Source: JBFWNG01 sp050251195
Lineage (GTDB): Bacteria > Bdellovibrionota_B > Oligoflexia > Oligoflexales > Oligoflexaceae
Reading direction: 5' to 3'
Length of the DNA stretch: 64,000 bases
Assembly (NCBI GenBank): GCA_050251195.1
Contig: JBFWNG010000018.1
Coordinates: 1-64,000, forward strand
The position numbers and the translations under genes were made by a program. The notes under the pieces are model-generated. The model searched no databases, was not told the DNA's origin, and was given only the letters and a program-made list of their open reading frames with translations. This document shows positions 16,173-25,344 of the stretch, piece after piece (position 1 is the first letter of the stretch; every line of letters begins with the position of its first letter).

Positions 16173-17429
16173 ATGAATCGTTTCGACCCAAAACCTAGAG
16201 TCCGCTCTAAATCGTTTGTTCGCGACCATAAGCCGCCCGGCTCCTCGGCTTGCGAAATCCAAAACACATGCCAGAGCTGTCGTTATATTAACCAACCCTA
16301 CGAAGCGTCCCTTCAAGAAAAATTTCAAAATGGCGTTAGCGTCTTATCTTCGCAAATCGATATGACGGGTATACGGGTTCTCGAACCGACACCGAGCAGC
16401 ACAACCCTCGGCTACCGCACACACGCCAAACTCGCCGTTAGGAAGCCCGAGCATTGCCTTAACCCCGAACCCGAATCCAGATTCGCGATCGGCATCTTTC
16501 GACCCAATTCGCATGAATTGGTTGAGATTCCCCAGTGCCCGCTCCATCGACATTCCATCAACCAAGTTGTTTTTGATCTAAAGGCAGAACTGAATGCCTC
16601 GTCGCTTACTCCGTATGACGAACAGAGTCACACAGGGGATTTGCGTTACATCGCTATACGAGCTTCCCATATCACACGGGAGCTTATGCTGACGTTTGTC
16701 ACGCTCAATGAAAGCCCGAAGAGCGAGTTGCTTGACATTGTCCTAAAGCTCCGAAGAAAAGGACATTCAATCACGTCAAGTCACATGAACATCAACGCCG
16801 ACGTTACCAACGTGATCTTCGGCAAGGTATCCAAACGCCTTGCCGGCGCAGACAGGTTGAGAGAAACAATCTGTGATCTTGACTTTGAAATCGGACCCTC
16901 AAGCTTCTTCCAAGTGAATCCTTGGCAAGCTGAGGTTATTTATCGACGTATTGAACACCTTGCGGGCAACTCCCAACCCGACGACGTTGCGTGGGACTTG
17001 TATTGCGGAACCGGCCAGATTTCGTTGATGCTGAGCCGCCTTGGTTATCGAACCCTTGGGGTTGAGCTTAATTCTCAAGCCACCCGCGACGCGACCAGCA
17101 ACGCCATTAAAAATGGCACAAACAATCCTCCAACATTTATCGTGGGACGCGTTGAAGAGAACATCGACGATTTTCCCAGTTGGTCCCAAAATCCTAAGCT
17201 GATTGTCGTTAATCCGAGTCGCAAAGGATTGGATCAGAAGGTGAGTGAGCTTCTGCGAGATTTCGTCGCCGAGAAGAAAATTCGCCTTTTTTACATGTCT
17301 TGCGAGATGGACACGCTCGCTCGGGACCTTGCGATTATTACAGGCAAAGGCGCGCGCGTCCGACAGATCGAAGGCTACGACATGTTTCCATTTACTAACA
17401 AAATGGAATGGTTAGCCGTTATTTCCTAA
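16173..17429 (+). CDS. TrmA/RlmC-RlmD-family tRNA/rRNA (uracil-C5) methyltransferase
   Basis: 418 residues. The N-terminal Cys cluster C-x5-C-x2-C (SACEIQNTCQSCRYI) is a probable Fe-S site. SAM binding is at WDLYCGTGQISLML and GVELN. The catalytic Cys lies in YMSCEMDTLARDL, and GYDMFPFTNKMEWLA is the conserved end. These enzymes make m5U in 23S rRNA or tRNA. The usual DPPR motif reads VNPSRKGLD, a mild departure. Which site is modified (U747, U1939 or tRNA U54) cannot be told from sequence alone. Confidence 0.85.
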   Translation: MNRFDPKPRVRSKSFVRDHKPPGSSACEIQNTCQSCRYINQPYEASLQEKFQNGVSVLSSQIDMTGIRVLEPTPSSTTLGYRTHAKLAVRKPEHCLNPEPESRFAIGIFRPNSHELVEIPQCPLHRHSINQVVFDLKAELNASSLTPYDEQSHTGDLRYIAIRASHITRELMLTFVTLNESPKSELLDIVLKLRRKGHSITSSHMNINADVTNVIFGKVSKRLAGADRLRETICDLDFEIGPSSFFQVNPWQAEVIYRRIEHLAGNSQPDDVAWDLYCGTGQISLMLSRLGYRTLGVELNSQATRDATSNAIKNGTNNPPTFIVGRVEENIDDFPSWSQNPKLIVVNPSRKGLDQKVSELLRDFVAEKKIRLFYMSCEMDTLARDLAIITGKGARVRQIEGYDMFPFTNKMEWLAVIS

Positions 17430-17509
17430 TCTCGGCATTTTGATCATGAATTTTCCCAGTAAAATTGCTAGTTTCTTGGTGCGTTCCGTACAATCACAAG
17501 GGGGAAGAA

Positions 17510-18364
17510 GTGAACCAATCTTTTGGCAACATAATTGAACCCGACAAAAAAACTCTGACCTACGAAAAATATCTGAAAACGGCCGAATTGCTTGATCTTC
17601 AGCAAATGCTGTCCGCGCCTCGAGAGCATGACGAACTTCTGTTCATCGTGATCCACCAAGTGTATGAACTTTGGTTTAAACAAATTATCCATGAAACCGC
17701 ATTGGCAGCGTCTTGCCTCGAGCAAAACCATCTCATGCGCTTCTTGCACACGCTCAAACGAATTTGCGCCATTCAAAAAGTTCTCATACAGCAGATTGAC
17801 GTCTTGGAAACGATGCCCCCTGACGATTTTCACAGATTTCGCAACCACCTGAATCCGGCGAGCGGGTTCCAATCGTTTCAGTTCAGATATCTTGAATTTA
17901 AATTAGGCATGAAGAACGTCGGGTACCTTCGATTCTTTGAACACGATCCAAAGCTCAAGGCCTTACTCACGCAGGCGTTATCCGAACCGACATTGTACGA
18001 TCAGTTTTTAAGGTTGATGAAGAAAAAAGGCTACAACATACCCACAGAGGTTATCAACCGGGACGTCAATCGTTCCTATGAACTTAATCCGCAAGTGACC
18101 GCAGTGTTCCGCCAGATTTATGCGAAGCCTTACGAAAACAGCGAAATTTATTTGAGTCTCGAAAGTATGTTGGACGTTGACGAAAACTTTTTGCTCTGGC
18201 GACAGCGACATGTCAATATGGTAGAACGAATAATCGGCGGAATGATTGGAACCGGAGGTTCGACGGGAGCTGATTATCTTCGTTCAACATTAACAAAGCG
18301 ATGCTTCCCAGAGATTTGGGACGTCCGAAACTTAATAGGCGGACAGGAGCAATATGGCCGTTAA
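17510..18364 (+). CDS. kynA: Tryptophan 2,3-dioxygenase
   Basis: 284 residues from the GTG at 17510, which follows AAGGGGGAAGAA; an upstream in-frame start at 17465 would add 15 residues without an SD. Motifs are YEKYLKTAELLDLQQ, IHQVYELWFKQIIHE (heme-side helix), FRNHLNPASGFQSFQFRYLE and GMIGTGGSTGADYLRSTL (substrate loop). The enzyme is a homotetrameric heme dioxygenase that opens the indole ring to N-formylkynurenine. Its last 11 bases overlap the next aminotransferase start, so the two are translationally coupled. A kynurenine-pathway partner is not present here. Confidence 0.92.
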   Translation: MNQSFGNIIEPDKKTLTYEKYLKTAELLDLQQMLSAPREHDELLFIVIHQVYELWFKQIIHETALAASCLEQNHLMRFLHTLKRICAIQKVLIQQIDVLETMPPDDFHRFRNHLNPASGFQSFQFRYLEFKLGMKNVGYLRFFEHDPKLKALLTQALSEPTLYDQFLRLMKKKGYNIPTEVINRDVNRSYELNPQVTAVFRQIYAKPYENSEIYLSLESMLDVDENFLLWRQRHVNMVERIIGGMIGTGGSTGADYLRSTLTKRCFPEIWDVRNLIGGQEQYGR

Positions 18365-19514
18365 TCCGATTACCGAAAACCTTGACTTTTATCCCATGGA
18401 AGAGCTTTCTCGAATCAAGGCGAAAATCTTGAAGGAAGGGAAGCGAGTCTTCGACTTCGGAACGGGCGATCCGGCTATTCCCACGTGGACTCCTATCAAG
18501 GAAAGCTTGCTGCGCGCTGTGAAGGACATCAGCCAATATCCGTCGATTTCAGGATGCGACGAACTTACGGCTGCGATCAACGGTTACCTCAAACGCCGTC
18601 TGAACTTCACCCATACTTCCTCGACTAGCTGCCTTCCAACGAACGGAAGTAAAGAGGCTATTTTTCACGTAGCGCTTAGCCTTGTAGGCAGACAAGGGAA
18701 GAAGCGCATCGTTTATCCAAACCCCGGCTATCCCGTTTACAAAACCTCGATACAATTTGCCGGCGGTATTCCCGTTCCGTTTGACCTCACGGAAGACAAC
18801 GATTACATGCTCAACCCCTGGGAACTCCCTCTCGACGTGCAGAAAGACGTTGCCGCCGTATGGATCAATTATCCGCACAATCCGACCTCCAAAACGGCTG
18901 ACGCATCCTATTTTGAAAAACTTATCCGATGGGCCAGAGAGTATGACGCCGTCATCCTTTCAGACGATTGTTATATCGACATTTATTTTGACGAGAAGAA
19001 AAAGCCGCTCAACATTTTGCAATTTGACGCGAAGAACACTCTCGCTTTTTTTAGCTTGTCGAAGCGTTCGGGTTTGACGGGGTATAGAAGCGGTTTCATG
19101 GCAGGCGACAAGGCTCTCCTAGAAAAAATGAAGCACGCGCGAGCCAATTTCGGCGTCGCAACGCCCTCGTTTATTCAAGCGGCTGCAATCACCGCTTGGG
19201 GCGACGACCAGCACGTTGAAAAGCGAAAAAATATTTTCAAGTCACGCGCAGAGGTTGCTTACAAGACACTGTCAAAACTAGGAATGGTCCAAAGCCCCAT
19301 TGAAGCCACCTTTTATTTTTGGTGCAATGTGCCGGCGAAATGGAAAAATGACGACGTGAAATTCGCGATGGATCTCGCTGAAAATGGTGTGATAACAAGT
19401 CCATCAAGCTGGCTCGGCGAAGACACCCGCGGTTATGTCCGTTTTGCGCTCGTTCCCGAGGAAAATGAGATACAACAGGCGATGGACGTTGTGGCGAAAG
19501 TTGTGAAGGGCTAA
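18354..19514 (+). CDS. Class I/II PLP aminotransferase, probable succinyl-DAP aminotransferase (DapC-like)
   Basis: 386 residues. Fold-type I signatures are FDFGTGDPAIPTWTPI, NPGYPVYKT, NYPHNPTSKTA, SDDCYIDIYF and the PLP-lysine motif SLSKRSGLTGYRSGF. Position directly before dapD (stop to start 3 nt) favours N-succinyl-L,L-diaminopimelate aminotransferase activity in lysine and meso-DAP synthesis. Its overlap with the tryptophan dioxygenase gene leaves open a kynurenine or aromatic aminotransferase role. Family membership is firm, substrate is inferred. Confidence 0.8.
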   Translation: MAVNPITENLDFYPMEELSRIKAKILKEGKRVFDFGTGDPAIPTWTPIKESLLRAVKDISQYPSISGCDELTAAINGYLKRRLNFTHTSSTSCLPTNGSKEAIFHVALSLVGRQGKKRIVYPNPGYPVYKTSIQFAGGIPVPFDLTEDNDYMLNPWELPLDVQKDVAAVWINYPHNPTSKTADASYFEKLIRWAREYDAVILSDDCYIDIYFDEKKKPLNILQFDAKNTLAFFSLSKRSGLTGYRSGFMAGDKALLEKMKHARANFGVATPSFIQAAAITAWGDDQHVEKRKNIFKSRAEVAYKTLSKLGMVQSPIEATFYFWCNVPAKWKNDDVKFAMDLAENGVITSPSSWLGEDTRGYVRFALVPEENEIQQAMDVVAKVVKG

Positions 19515-19517
19515 ATC

Positions 19518-20336
19518 ATGCAAAGACTTGAAAACATCATCACCTCGGCATTGGAGTTAGGTAAAGACGTCAACAAAGACCAGGAACTTTCCCAAGCCGT
19601 GAGAGAAACGATCCAGTTGCTTGACGAAGGCAAGATACGCGTGTGCACCCAAGAAAAGGGCCAATGGGTGACACATTCTTGGATAAAGAACGCGATCTTG
19701 CTCTATTTTAGGCTTGCTGAAATGGTCGAGTTTAACGTCGGACCGTTCACATACTTCGACAAAATTCCGCTCAAGAAAAACTACAAAGACCTTAAGGTAA
19801 GGGTTGTCCCTCCTGCGACGGCACGCTACGGTTGTTTCATGGAAGAAGGCGTCGTACTTATGCCTTCTTACGTGAACATCGGCGCCTATGTGGGAGCGGG
19901 CACGATGGTCGACACTTGGGCAACCGTCGGATCCTGCGCTCAAGTAGGAAAAAACGTTCATTTGTCGGGAGGCGTTGGACTTGGCGGTGTATTAGAACCG
20001 GCGTCCGCAACCCCCGTCATCGTTGAGGACGGCTGCTTCATAGGATCCCGGGCAATTATCGTCGAAGGCGTTCGAATTGAGAAAGAGGCCGTGATTGCGG
20101 CAAACGTGACGCTGACGTCTTCTACTCCCATTATTGATACAAGAAACAATAAGATGGAAGTGATCAAGGGCTATATTCCGGAACGGACCGTCGTTGTACC
20201 CGGAACTCGCGACAAAGTCACCGCAGGCGGCGTTATTCATACCGCTTGTGCCTATATCATCGGTGAAAGAAAGCCCTCGACGGACCTAAAAACCTCCCTC
20301 AACAACACGCTGAGAGAATTTGCTCTGTCTGTTTAA
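19518..20336 (+). CDS. dapD: Tetrahydrodipicolinate N-succinyltransferase
   Basis: 272 residues, standard length. After a helical N-domain comes the left-handed beta-helix of hexapeptide repeats (VNIGAYVGAGTMVDTWATVG, AQVGKNVHLSGGVGLGGVLE), with the active-site and CoA-binding stretch EDGCFIGSRAIIVEGV and the end GERKPSTDLKTSLNN. It transfers succinyl from succinyl-CoA to tetrahydrodipicolinate in the succinylase branch toward meso-DAP and lysine. It forms an operon with the aminotransferase before it. Confidence 0.95.
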   Translation: MQRLENIITSALELGKDVNKDQELSQAVRETIQLLDEGKIRVCTQEKGQWVTHSWIKNAILLYFRLAEMVEFNVGPFTYFDKIPLKKNYKDLKVRVVPPATARYGCFMEEGVVLMPSYVNIGAYVGAGTMVDTWATVGSCAQVGKNVHLSGGVGLGGVLEPASATPVIVEDGCFIGSRAIIVEGVRIEKEAVIAANVTLTSSTPIIDTRNNKMEVIKGYIPERTVVVPGTRDKVTAGGVIHTACAYIIGERKPSTDLKTSLNNTLREFALSV

Positions 20337-20349
20337 ATGGGTGAAACAC

Positions 20350-20661
20350 ATGCCAACTGTGATTTTTTTGCCAAGCGGCATTCGGAGCGAGGTCGACGAC
20401 AACACCAAGATTTTGCTCGCCGCCAAGAAGGCCAAGGTTGACATCCGATTTGGATGCGCTGCTTGCCGTTGCGGCACCTGCGGCATCCTGCTCAAGGATG
20501 GCAGAGCCAATCTTTCGGAGATGAAAGAAAACGAACGAGAATTGCTCGAACGCATCAACCTAACCACGGACGGTACCGTGCGTCTGGCTTGCCAAGCCCG
20601 TATCCTCAAAGACACGGCAACCGTAGACTTGGATTTTCAAAACACTTACTCGCCCGAATGA
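20350..20661 (+). CDS. [2Fe-2S] ferredoxin-like protein
   Basis: 103 residues from the ATG after GGTGAAACAC; an earlier in-frame start at 20320 lies inside dapD. The plant-type ferredoxin motif is FGCAACRCGTCG (C-x5-C-x2-C variant spacing), and the last ligand is in RLACQAR. It carries one electron at a time in the cytoplasm. The neighbour tryptophan dioxygenase is a heme enzyme that needs no ferredoxin in turnover, so the redox partner is not evident. It is the last gene of the operon and is convergent with the hydrolase gene. Confidence 0.85.
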   Translation: MPTVIFLPSGIRSEVDDNTKILLAAKKAKVDIRFGCAACRCGTCGILLKDGRANLSEMKENERELLERINLTTDGTVRLACQARILKDTATVDLDFQNTYSPE

Positions 20662-20665
20662 CTAC

Positions 20666-21214
20666 CTAGCGAAGCTGAGAAAGCAAAGCTTCGGTCGATA
20701 ATACGATCGCGAATTCTCCGTTCAAACTTGCCAGACTCGTTTCGTGCATAACTTGCGCGGGAAACAATCTTTCGCCCATGCGCCTTTCGAAGGTTGCCGT
20801 CGCGTCAGAAACAACAGTTGCCTGAAATCCAAGATTCGCGGCCATCCTCACTGAAGTTGAGACGCAGTGGTCTGTCGTAAAACCGACAACGACTACAGAA
20901 ACGATACTTTGCGAATGCAAATAGGTTTGAAGGTCGGTGCCAATAAAGGCGCTGTTGACGCATTTTTGGAAAACCGGCTCGTTCTTGGCCGGACCCAATC
21001 CATCCATAAACTCAACGCCAGGGGAATCGGGCCGAAGAGGCGAGTCCAATTCTTTGGACAGGTGTTGGACATGAATCACAGGGAGCGCTCGGCTTCGAAA
21101 TTTTGCTAAAAGGTCTCCAATATTACGTTCAGCCTCTGGATTGTTTCTCGCTCCCCAGCGCACGTCATTAAATCCCTTTTGAACATCAATAAGCACCAAT
21201 GCGGGCCGTTCCAC
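20666..21214 (-). CDS. Isochorismatase-family cysteine hydrolase
   Basis: About 182 residues from a GTG at 21214, which has GGGG 8 nt before it; the frame extends to a TTG at 21259. The catalytic triad is Asp in VLIDVQKGF, Lys in FQKCVNSAF (a cis-peptide region nearby) and Cys in TTDHCVSTSV. Family members hydrolyse nicotinamide, N-carbamoylsarcosine or isochorismate-like substrates. The exact substrate cannot be read. It is divergent from a LysR regulator that probably controls it. Confidence 0.85.
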   Translation of the reverse strand: MERPALVLIDVQKGFNDVRWGARNNPEAERNIGDLLAKFRSRALPVIHVQHLSKELDSPLRPDSPGVEFMDGLGPAKNEPVFQKCVNSAFIGTDLQTYLHSQSIVSVVVVGFTTDHCVSTSVRMAANLGFQATVVSDATATFERRMGERLFPAQVMHETSLASLNGEFAIVLSTEALLSQLR

Positions 21215-21276
21215 TTTTTCTACCCCTACTGCGTCACGGCATGTATATACGTCAACCAAAGGCAGGTTGTAAAATT

Positions 21277-21307
21277 CATTATTATAATGTATTGATGAAT
21301 AATAATG
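21277..21307. promoter_or_regulatory. Inverted repeat in divergent isochorismatase/LysR region
   Basis: CATTATTAT (21277-21285) and ATAATAATG (21299-21307) form a perfect 9-bp inverted repeat with a 13-bp spacer, overlapping the LysR start codon. Location between a LysR gene and its divergent target, and the AT-rich dyad, fit a LysR-type autoregulatory operator. Confidence 0.55.
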
Positions 21308-22168
21308 AGCTTACTACCACCCAATCTCAAAGCTTTTGTTTCGGTCGCCAGACTCGGCACAGTCCATGGCGCTGCCGAGGATCTTCATCTGACTCAGACA
21401 GGAGTTACGCAGCGTATTCGCTCGCTGGAGCGCGAACTCAGCGTCACACTGTTCTTGCGCAGCCGACGCGGTATGGAGTTGACGCACGAGGGAAAAATCC
21501 TGTCCCGGTACTGCACCAACGTGATTGACTTGGAAAGTCAAACGTTAAGCGGTATCGCGGGCGCGGGTCAGGAAGCGCCGGTTTACGTTACTGTGGTCGG
21601 CCCAACAAGTGTCATGGCAGCGCGCGTGATCGAGTCTTGCAAAGCATTGTACGATCGATGGCCAAAGCTGCAGTTGAGTTTTGTGTTTGACGATACGTCC
21701 GGACGGATCGATCGTATTCGTTCGGGTTCGGCGGCATTAGCAATTGTTCCTCCCGAAAGAGTCCCCCAGGAAATGGACTCCAAACTTTTGAAGCCGGATC
21801 GTTACGTCTTGGTCGCTTCTCCGAAGTGGCAGGGTAGGAAGCTGAAGCAAATTCTTCAGACCGAGAGGATTATAGATTTCGCCGAGGATGATCCGACCAC
21901 ATTGCATTATCTAAAAAAATTTGGCCTCGAGGCGAACGTTGGACAGCCTCGCCTCTATATCAATAATAACGAGGCTATCATAAAGCTGTTCAAAGCCGGG
22001 GTTGGATTCGGCACGCTGACACAGGAAATTGCGAGCCCCCATCTTGCAGACCGTGGCCTCATCGCGCTGAACAACGGGGCGGCGACGGAAGACAAACTTG
22101 CTTTGGCCTGGTATCCACGGCCGGAGATGCCGAAGTACTTTAAGGCAATCGTAGATGCTATAAAGTGA
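21305..22168 (+). CDS. LysR-family transcriptional regulator
   Basis: 287 residues. The N-terminal winged HTH is at 1-65 (FVSVARLGTVHGAAEDLHLTQ, VTQRIRSLERELSVTLF), followed by the PBP-like effector domain at 90-287. It probably regulates the divergent isochorismatase-family gene through the dyad at 21277-21307. The effector is unknown. Confidence 0.88.
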   Translation: MSLLPPNLKAFVSVARLGTVHGAAEDLHLTQTGVTQRIRSLERELSVTLFLRSRRGMELTHEGKILSRYCTNVIDLESQTLSGIAGAGQEAPVYVTVVGPTSVMAARVIESCKALYDRWPKLQLSFVFDDTSGRIDRIRSGSAALAIVPPERVPQEMDSKLLKPDRYVLVASPKWQGRKLKQILQTERIIDFAEDDPTTLHYLKKFGLEANVGQPRLYINNNEAIIKLFKAGVGFGTLTQEIASPHLADRGLIALNNGAATEDKLALAWYPRPEMPKYFKAIVDAIK

Positions 22169-22176
22169 TTAATATT

Positions 22177-22255
22177 TTCAGCGTTTCCATACTTCCGCGT
22201 TTCCGCGATTGATTATGTTGAACGCGGAAGCGCGGAATAATGGAGGCGCGGAAAA
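22177..22255. repeat. CGCGGAAG-type dispersed repeat, copy 1
   Basis: 22177-22207 (TTCAGCGTTTCCATACTTCC and on) matches 29482-29512 with two mismatches over 31 bp. It is followed by the reverse arm 22223-22253 rich in GCGGAAGCGCGG, so the region can fold back. It lies between the LysR gene and rsmA, which are convergent, and may act as terminator. Confidence 0.7.
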
Positions 22256-22293
22256 AGGAAGCCTTCAGATTTCTGAGATTCATGATTGACGGA

Positions 22294-23118
22294 TTAACGT
22301 CGAGAAGCCAAAAATTGCGCTACCGCAACATATTCCTCAGGACTGACATTCTCGGGCCTCTTGTCGAGATCCAACGGAAAGTCTTTCTCGTCGATACCGG
22401 TGTGCACCGTTCTTATTGCGTTGCGAAGCTTTTTGCGCCGCTGACTGAAGGCACCGCGAGTCAGTGATTCTACCTGCGCCAAGATTTCAGGTGAAGGAAC
22501 AGATGCTTTTGGTCGGAGAGTTACTAAGGCGCTATCGACTTTAGGAACGGGATGAAAACAGGTGCGATCCACTTTGCAGAGAATCTCGACGTTGGATCGG
22601 AGTTGTGCAAATACACTTAGGCTGCCGTAAGATTTTGTTCCGTGGTGCGCTGCCAAACGATTCCCGAACTCCAGCTGGACCATGAACACCGCTCCTTTTA
22701 CTTTCGAAATGTGAGGGAGCAGCCACATAAGGATGGGAGTTGAAATCTTATAAGGTACATTGCCAACTATGGCCGTAGGTTCCGCCGATCGCTCAAGCCA
22801 TTCTGGCAAGTCGAATTGGAGAATATCCCTGTGCATGATTTCCAAGCGATTGTTATTCGGTCGAGCGCGATCTTGGAAATATTCTTTTAGTCGTTCAACA
22901 AAGCGCTCGTCCTTCTCAACCGCAAAGGTATTGAATCCGGCGTCCACGAGCGCACGGGTCAAAACTCCTCCTCCTGGACCAATTTCGAGCACGCGCCGTA
23001 TTTTCCAAGTCTCTAAATGTTCAACGACCTTATGAATAGGCCAATCGGTTTGCAGGAAAACCTGGCTGAGAGATTTTTTCTGCTCGGGCCAAAACTTGCG
23101 TCGCATCTTAAAGCTCAA
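22294..23118 (-). CDS. rsmA: 16S rRNA (adenine1518/1519-N6)-dimethyltransferase
   Basis: 274 residues. Motifs are SLSQVFLQTDW (N-terminal RNA-contacting region), SAM motif I LEIGPGGGVLTRAL, FAVEKDERF, and the catalytic motif VGNVPYKIS (usually NLPY), ending with FSQRRKKLRNAI. KsgA/RsmA dimethylates two adjacent adenosines in 16S helix 45 as a late check in small-subunit assembly. The next gene upstream on the same strand is tsaD (12 nt). Confidence 0.93.
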   Translation of the reverse strand: MSFKMRRKFWPEQKKSLSQVFLQTDWPIHKVVEHLETWKIRRVLEIGPGGGVLTRALVDAGFNTFAVEKDERFVERLKEYFQDRARPNNNRLEIMHRDILQFDLPEWLERSAEPTAIVGNVPYKISTPILMWLLPHISKVKGAVFMVQLEFGNRLAAHHGTKSYGSLSVFAQLRSNVEILCKVDRTCFHPVPKVDSALVTLRPKASVPSPEILAQVESLTRGAFSQRRKKLRNAIRTVHTGIDEKDFPLDLDKRPENVSPEEYVAVAQFLASRR

Positions 23119-23130
23119 ATCGTGGGGAGT

Positions 23131-24153
23131 TTAGCTGAATTGAAAGCGCGAATAGGCGTCCCAATCGTCCGTCTTAAAAATGGTACCGTTCTTTTCTGCT
23201 TTAAACAAGTGGTGGCCGTACGCGGCAATCATCGCCGCGTTATCCGAGCAATAAGCGAGCGCAGGAAAGTAAGTAGGGAGCCCGATGTTTTCTCTCATCA
23301 AAGTGCGAAAACGCTGGTTTGCGGAAACCCCACCGCACACGACGATGCTCTGTGTTTTGGGTTTAACAACAAGAGCGGACTTGAGCTTGCGAACGATCTG
23401 CATGAGCGCTTCGTCTTGAAAGGCGGCGCAAAGGTTGGCAGCCATAGTTTCGCTGAGGTCGCCGTTGGCGCGCTCTTTTCTAAGAAAATTGACGATAAAG
23501 GTCTTTAGACCCGAATAACTGAATCTCAAATCGGACTTCTTGGCCATGATCGTGGGCATCGGAATAGCCTTTGGATCTCCAGCGAGCGCTTTTTTCTCGA
23601 TTTGCGGGCCCCCAGGGTAGGGAAGGCCGAGAAGCTTGGCTACCTTATCGAAACATTCGCCGCACGCATCGTCAATACTGTAAGCAAGCAGTTCATAAGA
23701 CGTAAAGTCTTTCATGGCAAAGATGTTTGTGTGGCCTCCAGAAACAACAATGGCAAGACACGGGAATTCCGGTTTCCCCTCGCTTAGTCCGAGAACGGCG
23801 CCGTGGACGTGAGCTTTGACGTGGTCAACCGGTATGAGGGGCTTCCCCGAGCCCAAAGCCAGGCCTTTCGCGTAGGCGATCCCGACAACCAGCGATCCGA
23901 CCAGCCCAGGTCCTCTTGTCACGGCTAGGGCGTCGATGTCCTCCATCGTGAGGGACGCCTTGCGCAAGGCCGCATCTGAGAGGGCATCTATGGTTTCCAA
24001 ATGCTGTCGCGCGGCAATCTCGGGCACCACGCCGCCAAATTGCGCGTGTATATCCGTTTGTGACGCCACCAGGGAAACGATAACGTGACGGCCATCCTCG
24101 ACGACGGCGATGGCTGTTTCGTCACAGCTAGATTCAATTCCTAGAATTTTCAT
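23131..24153 (-). CDS. tsaD: tRNA threonylcarbamoyladenosine biosynthesis protein TsaD
   Basis: 340 residues from the ATG giving MKILGIESSCDETA; a longer frame upstream overlaps the preceding lipoprotein gene and is not needed. Metal and nucleotide motifs are IESSCDETAIAVVEDG, HVKAHVHGAVL (metal-binding HxxxH) and LAIVVSGGHTNIF. With TsaB and TsaE it transfers threonylcarbamoyl to A37 of ANN-decoding tRNAs. Four bases separate it from the upstream TPR lipoprotein gene. Confidence 0.95.
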   Translation of the reverse strand: MKILGIESSCDETAIAVVEDGRHVIVSLVASQTDIHAQFGGVVPEIAARQHLETIDALSDAALRKASLTMEDIDALAVTRGPGLVGSLVVGIAYAKGLALGSGKPLIPVDHVKAHVHGAVLGLSEGKPEFPCLAIVVSGGHTNIFAMKDFTSYELLAYSIDDACGECFDKVAKLLGLPYPGGPQIEKKALAGDPKAIPMPTIMAKKSDLRFSYSGLKTFIVNFLRKERANGDLSETMAANLCAAFQDEALMQIVRKLKSALVVKPKTQSIVVCGGVSANQRFRTLMRENIGLPTYFPALAYCSDNAAMIAAYGHHLFKAEKNGTIFKTDDWDAYSRFQFS

Positions 24154-24157
24154 ACAA

Positions 24158-24991
24158 CTACATTTTTTGGAGGCGCTCTTTTGCTTTGCGACCTTCGGGC
24201 TTGTCAGGAAACTGCGACACCAATTCTTCATAATAAAGCTTGGCCGTCGCATTGTCGCCCAGTTGTCGAAAACAATCTCCAAGTCTCATCTTGGCGTGCG
24301 CCACACGATCCTTGGTAGGCTTAATATCAAGCAAGTCGTTATACTTCAACGCCGCATCGCGAAGTTTGTTTTCATGGAACAAGCTTTCTGCCTGAAAGTA
24401 GATAATTTCTTCCTTCTGCTTGCCGCTCTTTTCCTTTGCAAGAACCTGCTCACCGTTGTCGATAACGTATTTATAGTCCTTTTTATTAAACGCGGTTCGA
24501 ACCTTCGACAAGGTAGCGCCTTCGGCACCTTTGCTCGATTGGGATTTCTGGGGTTTCTGGGATTTCTTTGACTTGGAGCTTTCGAGCGCCTTAACAGCCT
24601 CGAGCAGCTCTGCCTGGGTCGCTTCCAACTCGTCCAAATGCGCTGAGAACTCGTCTATCCTGTCCGATAAGCTGGGTTCCGTGGAGTTGTCGCCCGGAAT
24701 CTTGCCCGTCTTTACCCCGACTTTTAGCCCGTCCATTTCGCCTTTGAGGCGTTGCAGTTCCTGTTGGAGCTGTTCGACCTTAACGTTCCCCGACGCAATC
24801 CGCTGGTTTGCATTCTCCTCGCTGGACTTAAACTCGCCTGTTTTCTGTTTCTGCTGGGTTTCCATCTCCAGAAGACGGGTTTGGAGGCTAAAAATATCGT
24901 CCCGCATTTGCTTCTTCTCCGCGGGCATGACGCACCCTACCATAAAAAGGACGCACGCAAACGCCACGACGGCTTGTCTCCCAAAAAGCAT
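24158..24991 (-). CDS. CpoB/YbgF-like TPR lipoprotein
   Basis: 277 residues. A lipoprotein signal ends at LFMVGC (C20). Residues 28-145 are coiled coil, followed by a Ser/Lys-rich linker and C-terminal TPRs (AFNKKDYKYVIDNGEQVL, AESLFHENKLRDAALKYNDLL, RLGDCFRQLGDNATAKLYYEEL). This layout matches CpoB, which works with Tol-Pal in cell-envelope constriction and PBP1B control. In many genomes cpoB lies next to tol-pal; here it is beside tsaD instead. Confidence 0.8.
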   Translation of the reverse strand: MLFGRQAVVAFACVLFMVGCVMPAEKKQMRDDIFSLQTRLLEMETQQKQKTGEFKSSEENANQRIASGNVKVEQLQQELQRLKGEMDGLKVGVKTGKIPGDNSTEPSLSDRIDEFSAHLDELEATQAELLEAVKALESSKSKKSQKPQKSQSSKGAEGATLSKVRTAFNKKDYKYVIDNGEQVLAKEKSGKQKEEIIYFQAESLFHENKLRDAALKYNDLLDIKPTKDRVAHAKMRLGDCFRQLGDNATAKLYYEELVSQFPDKPEGRKAKERLQKM

Positions 24992-25028
24992 AGAAACCCC
25001 TGAATTTTTACACTATTTTAATGTAGCG

Positions 25029-25334
25029 CTATTTGTCTTTAGTGGCAAGTAGATCGATGTTCGCGGCTTTCTTCAGCCGTTTTCTTAGGATGACCAGAGA
25101 TCGAAAATAGCAGTTGGAGTCCAACTTCCAATCGTTGAAGTAAATCCGACTCATTCTTACCCGAACGTACTCTAGCTTAAGCTTCTCCTTCCGGGTCAAT
25201 TCGTCGTCTATTTGCTTAAAAAAAGCCCGGGAATTGGCTGTCACCTGTTCGATCGAATGACTATATTCCTTGTAAGGAGAGAATTGCTTCCTGCTCCCCG
25301 CTTGTGAAGACTGGTCGTTATTTTTGTCAGGCAT
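25029..25334 (-). CDS. Small basic hypothetical protein
   Basis: 101 residues, charged, with no signal sequence and no membrane segment. The middle is helical (FFKQIDDELTRKEKLKLEYV), and the C-terminus is Arg/Lys-rich (LVILRKRLKKAANI). No domain recognised. It lies upstream of the CpoB-like gene on the same strand, 37 nt away. Confidence 0.55.
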   Translation of the reverse strand: MPDKNNDQSSQAGSRKQFSPYKEYSHSIEQVTANSRAFFKQIDDELTRKEKLKLEYVRVRMSRIYFNDWKLDSNCYFRSLVILRKRLKKAANIDLLATKDK

Positions 25335-25344
25335 GGTTATCTCG

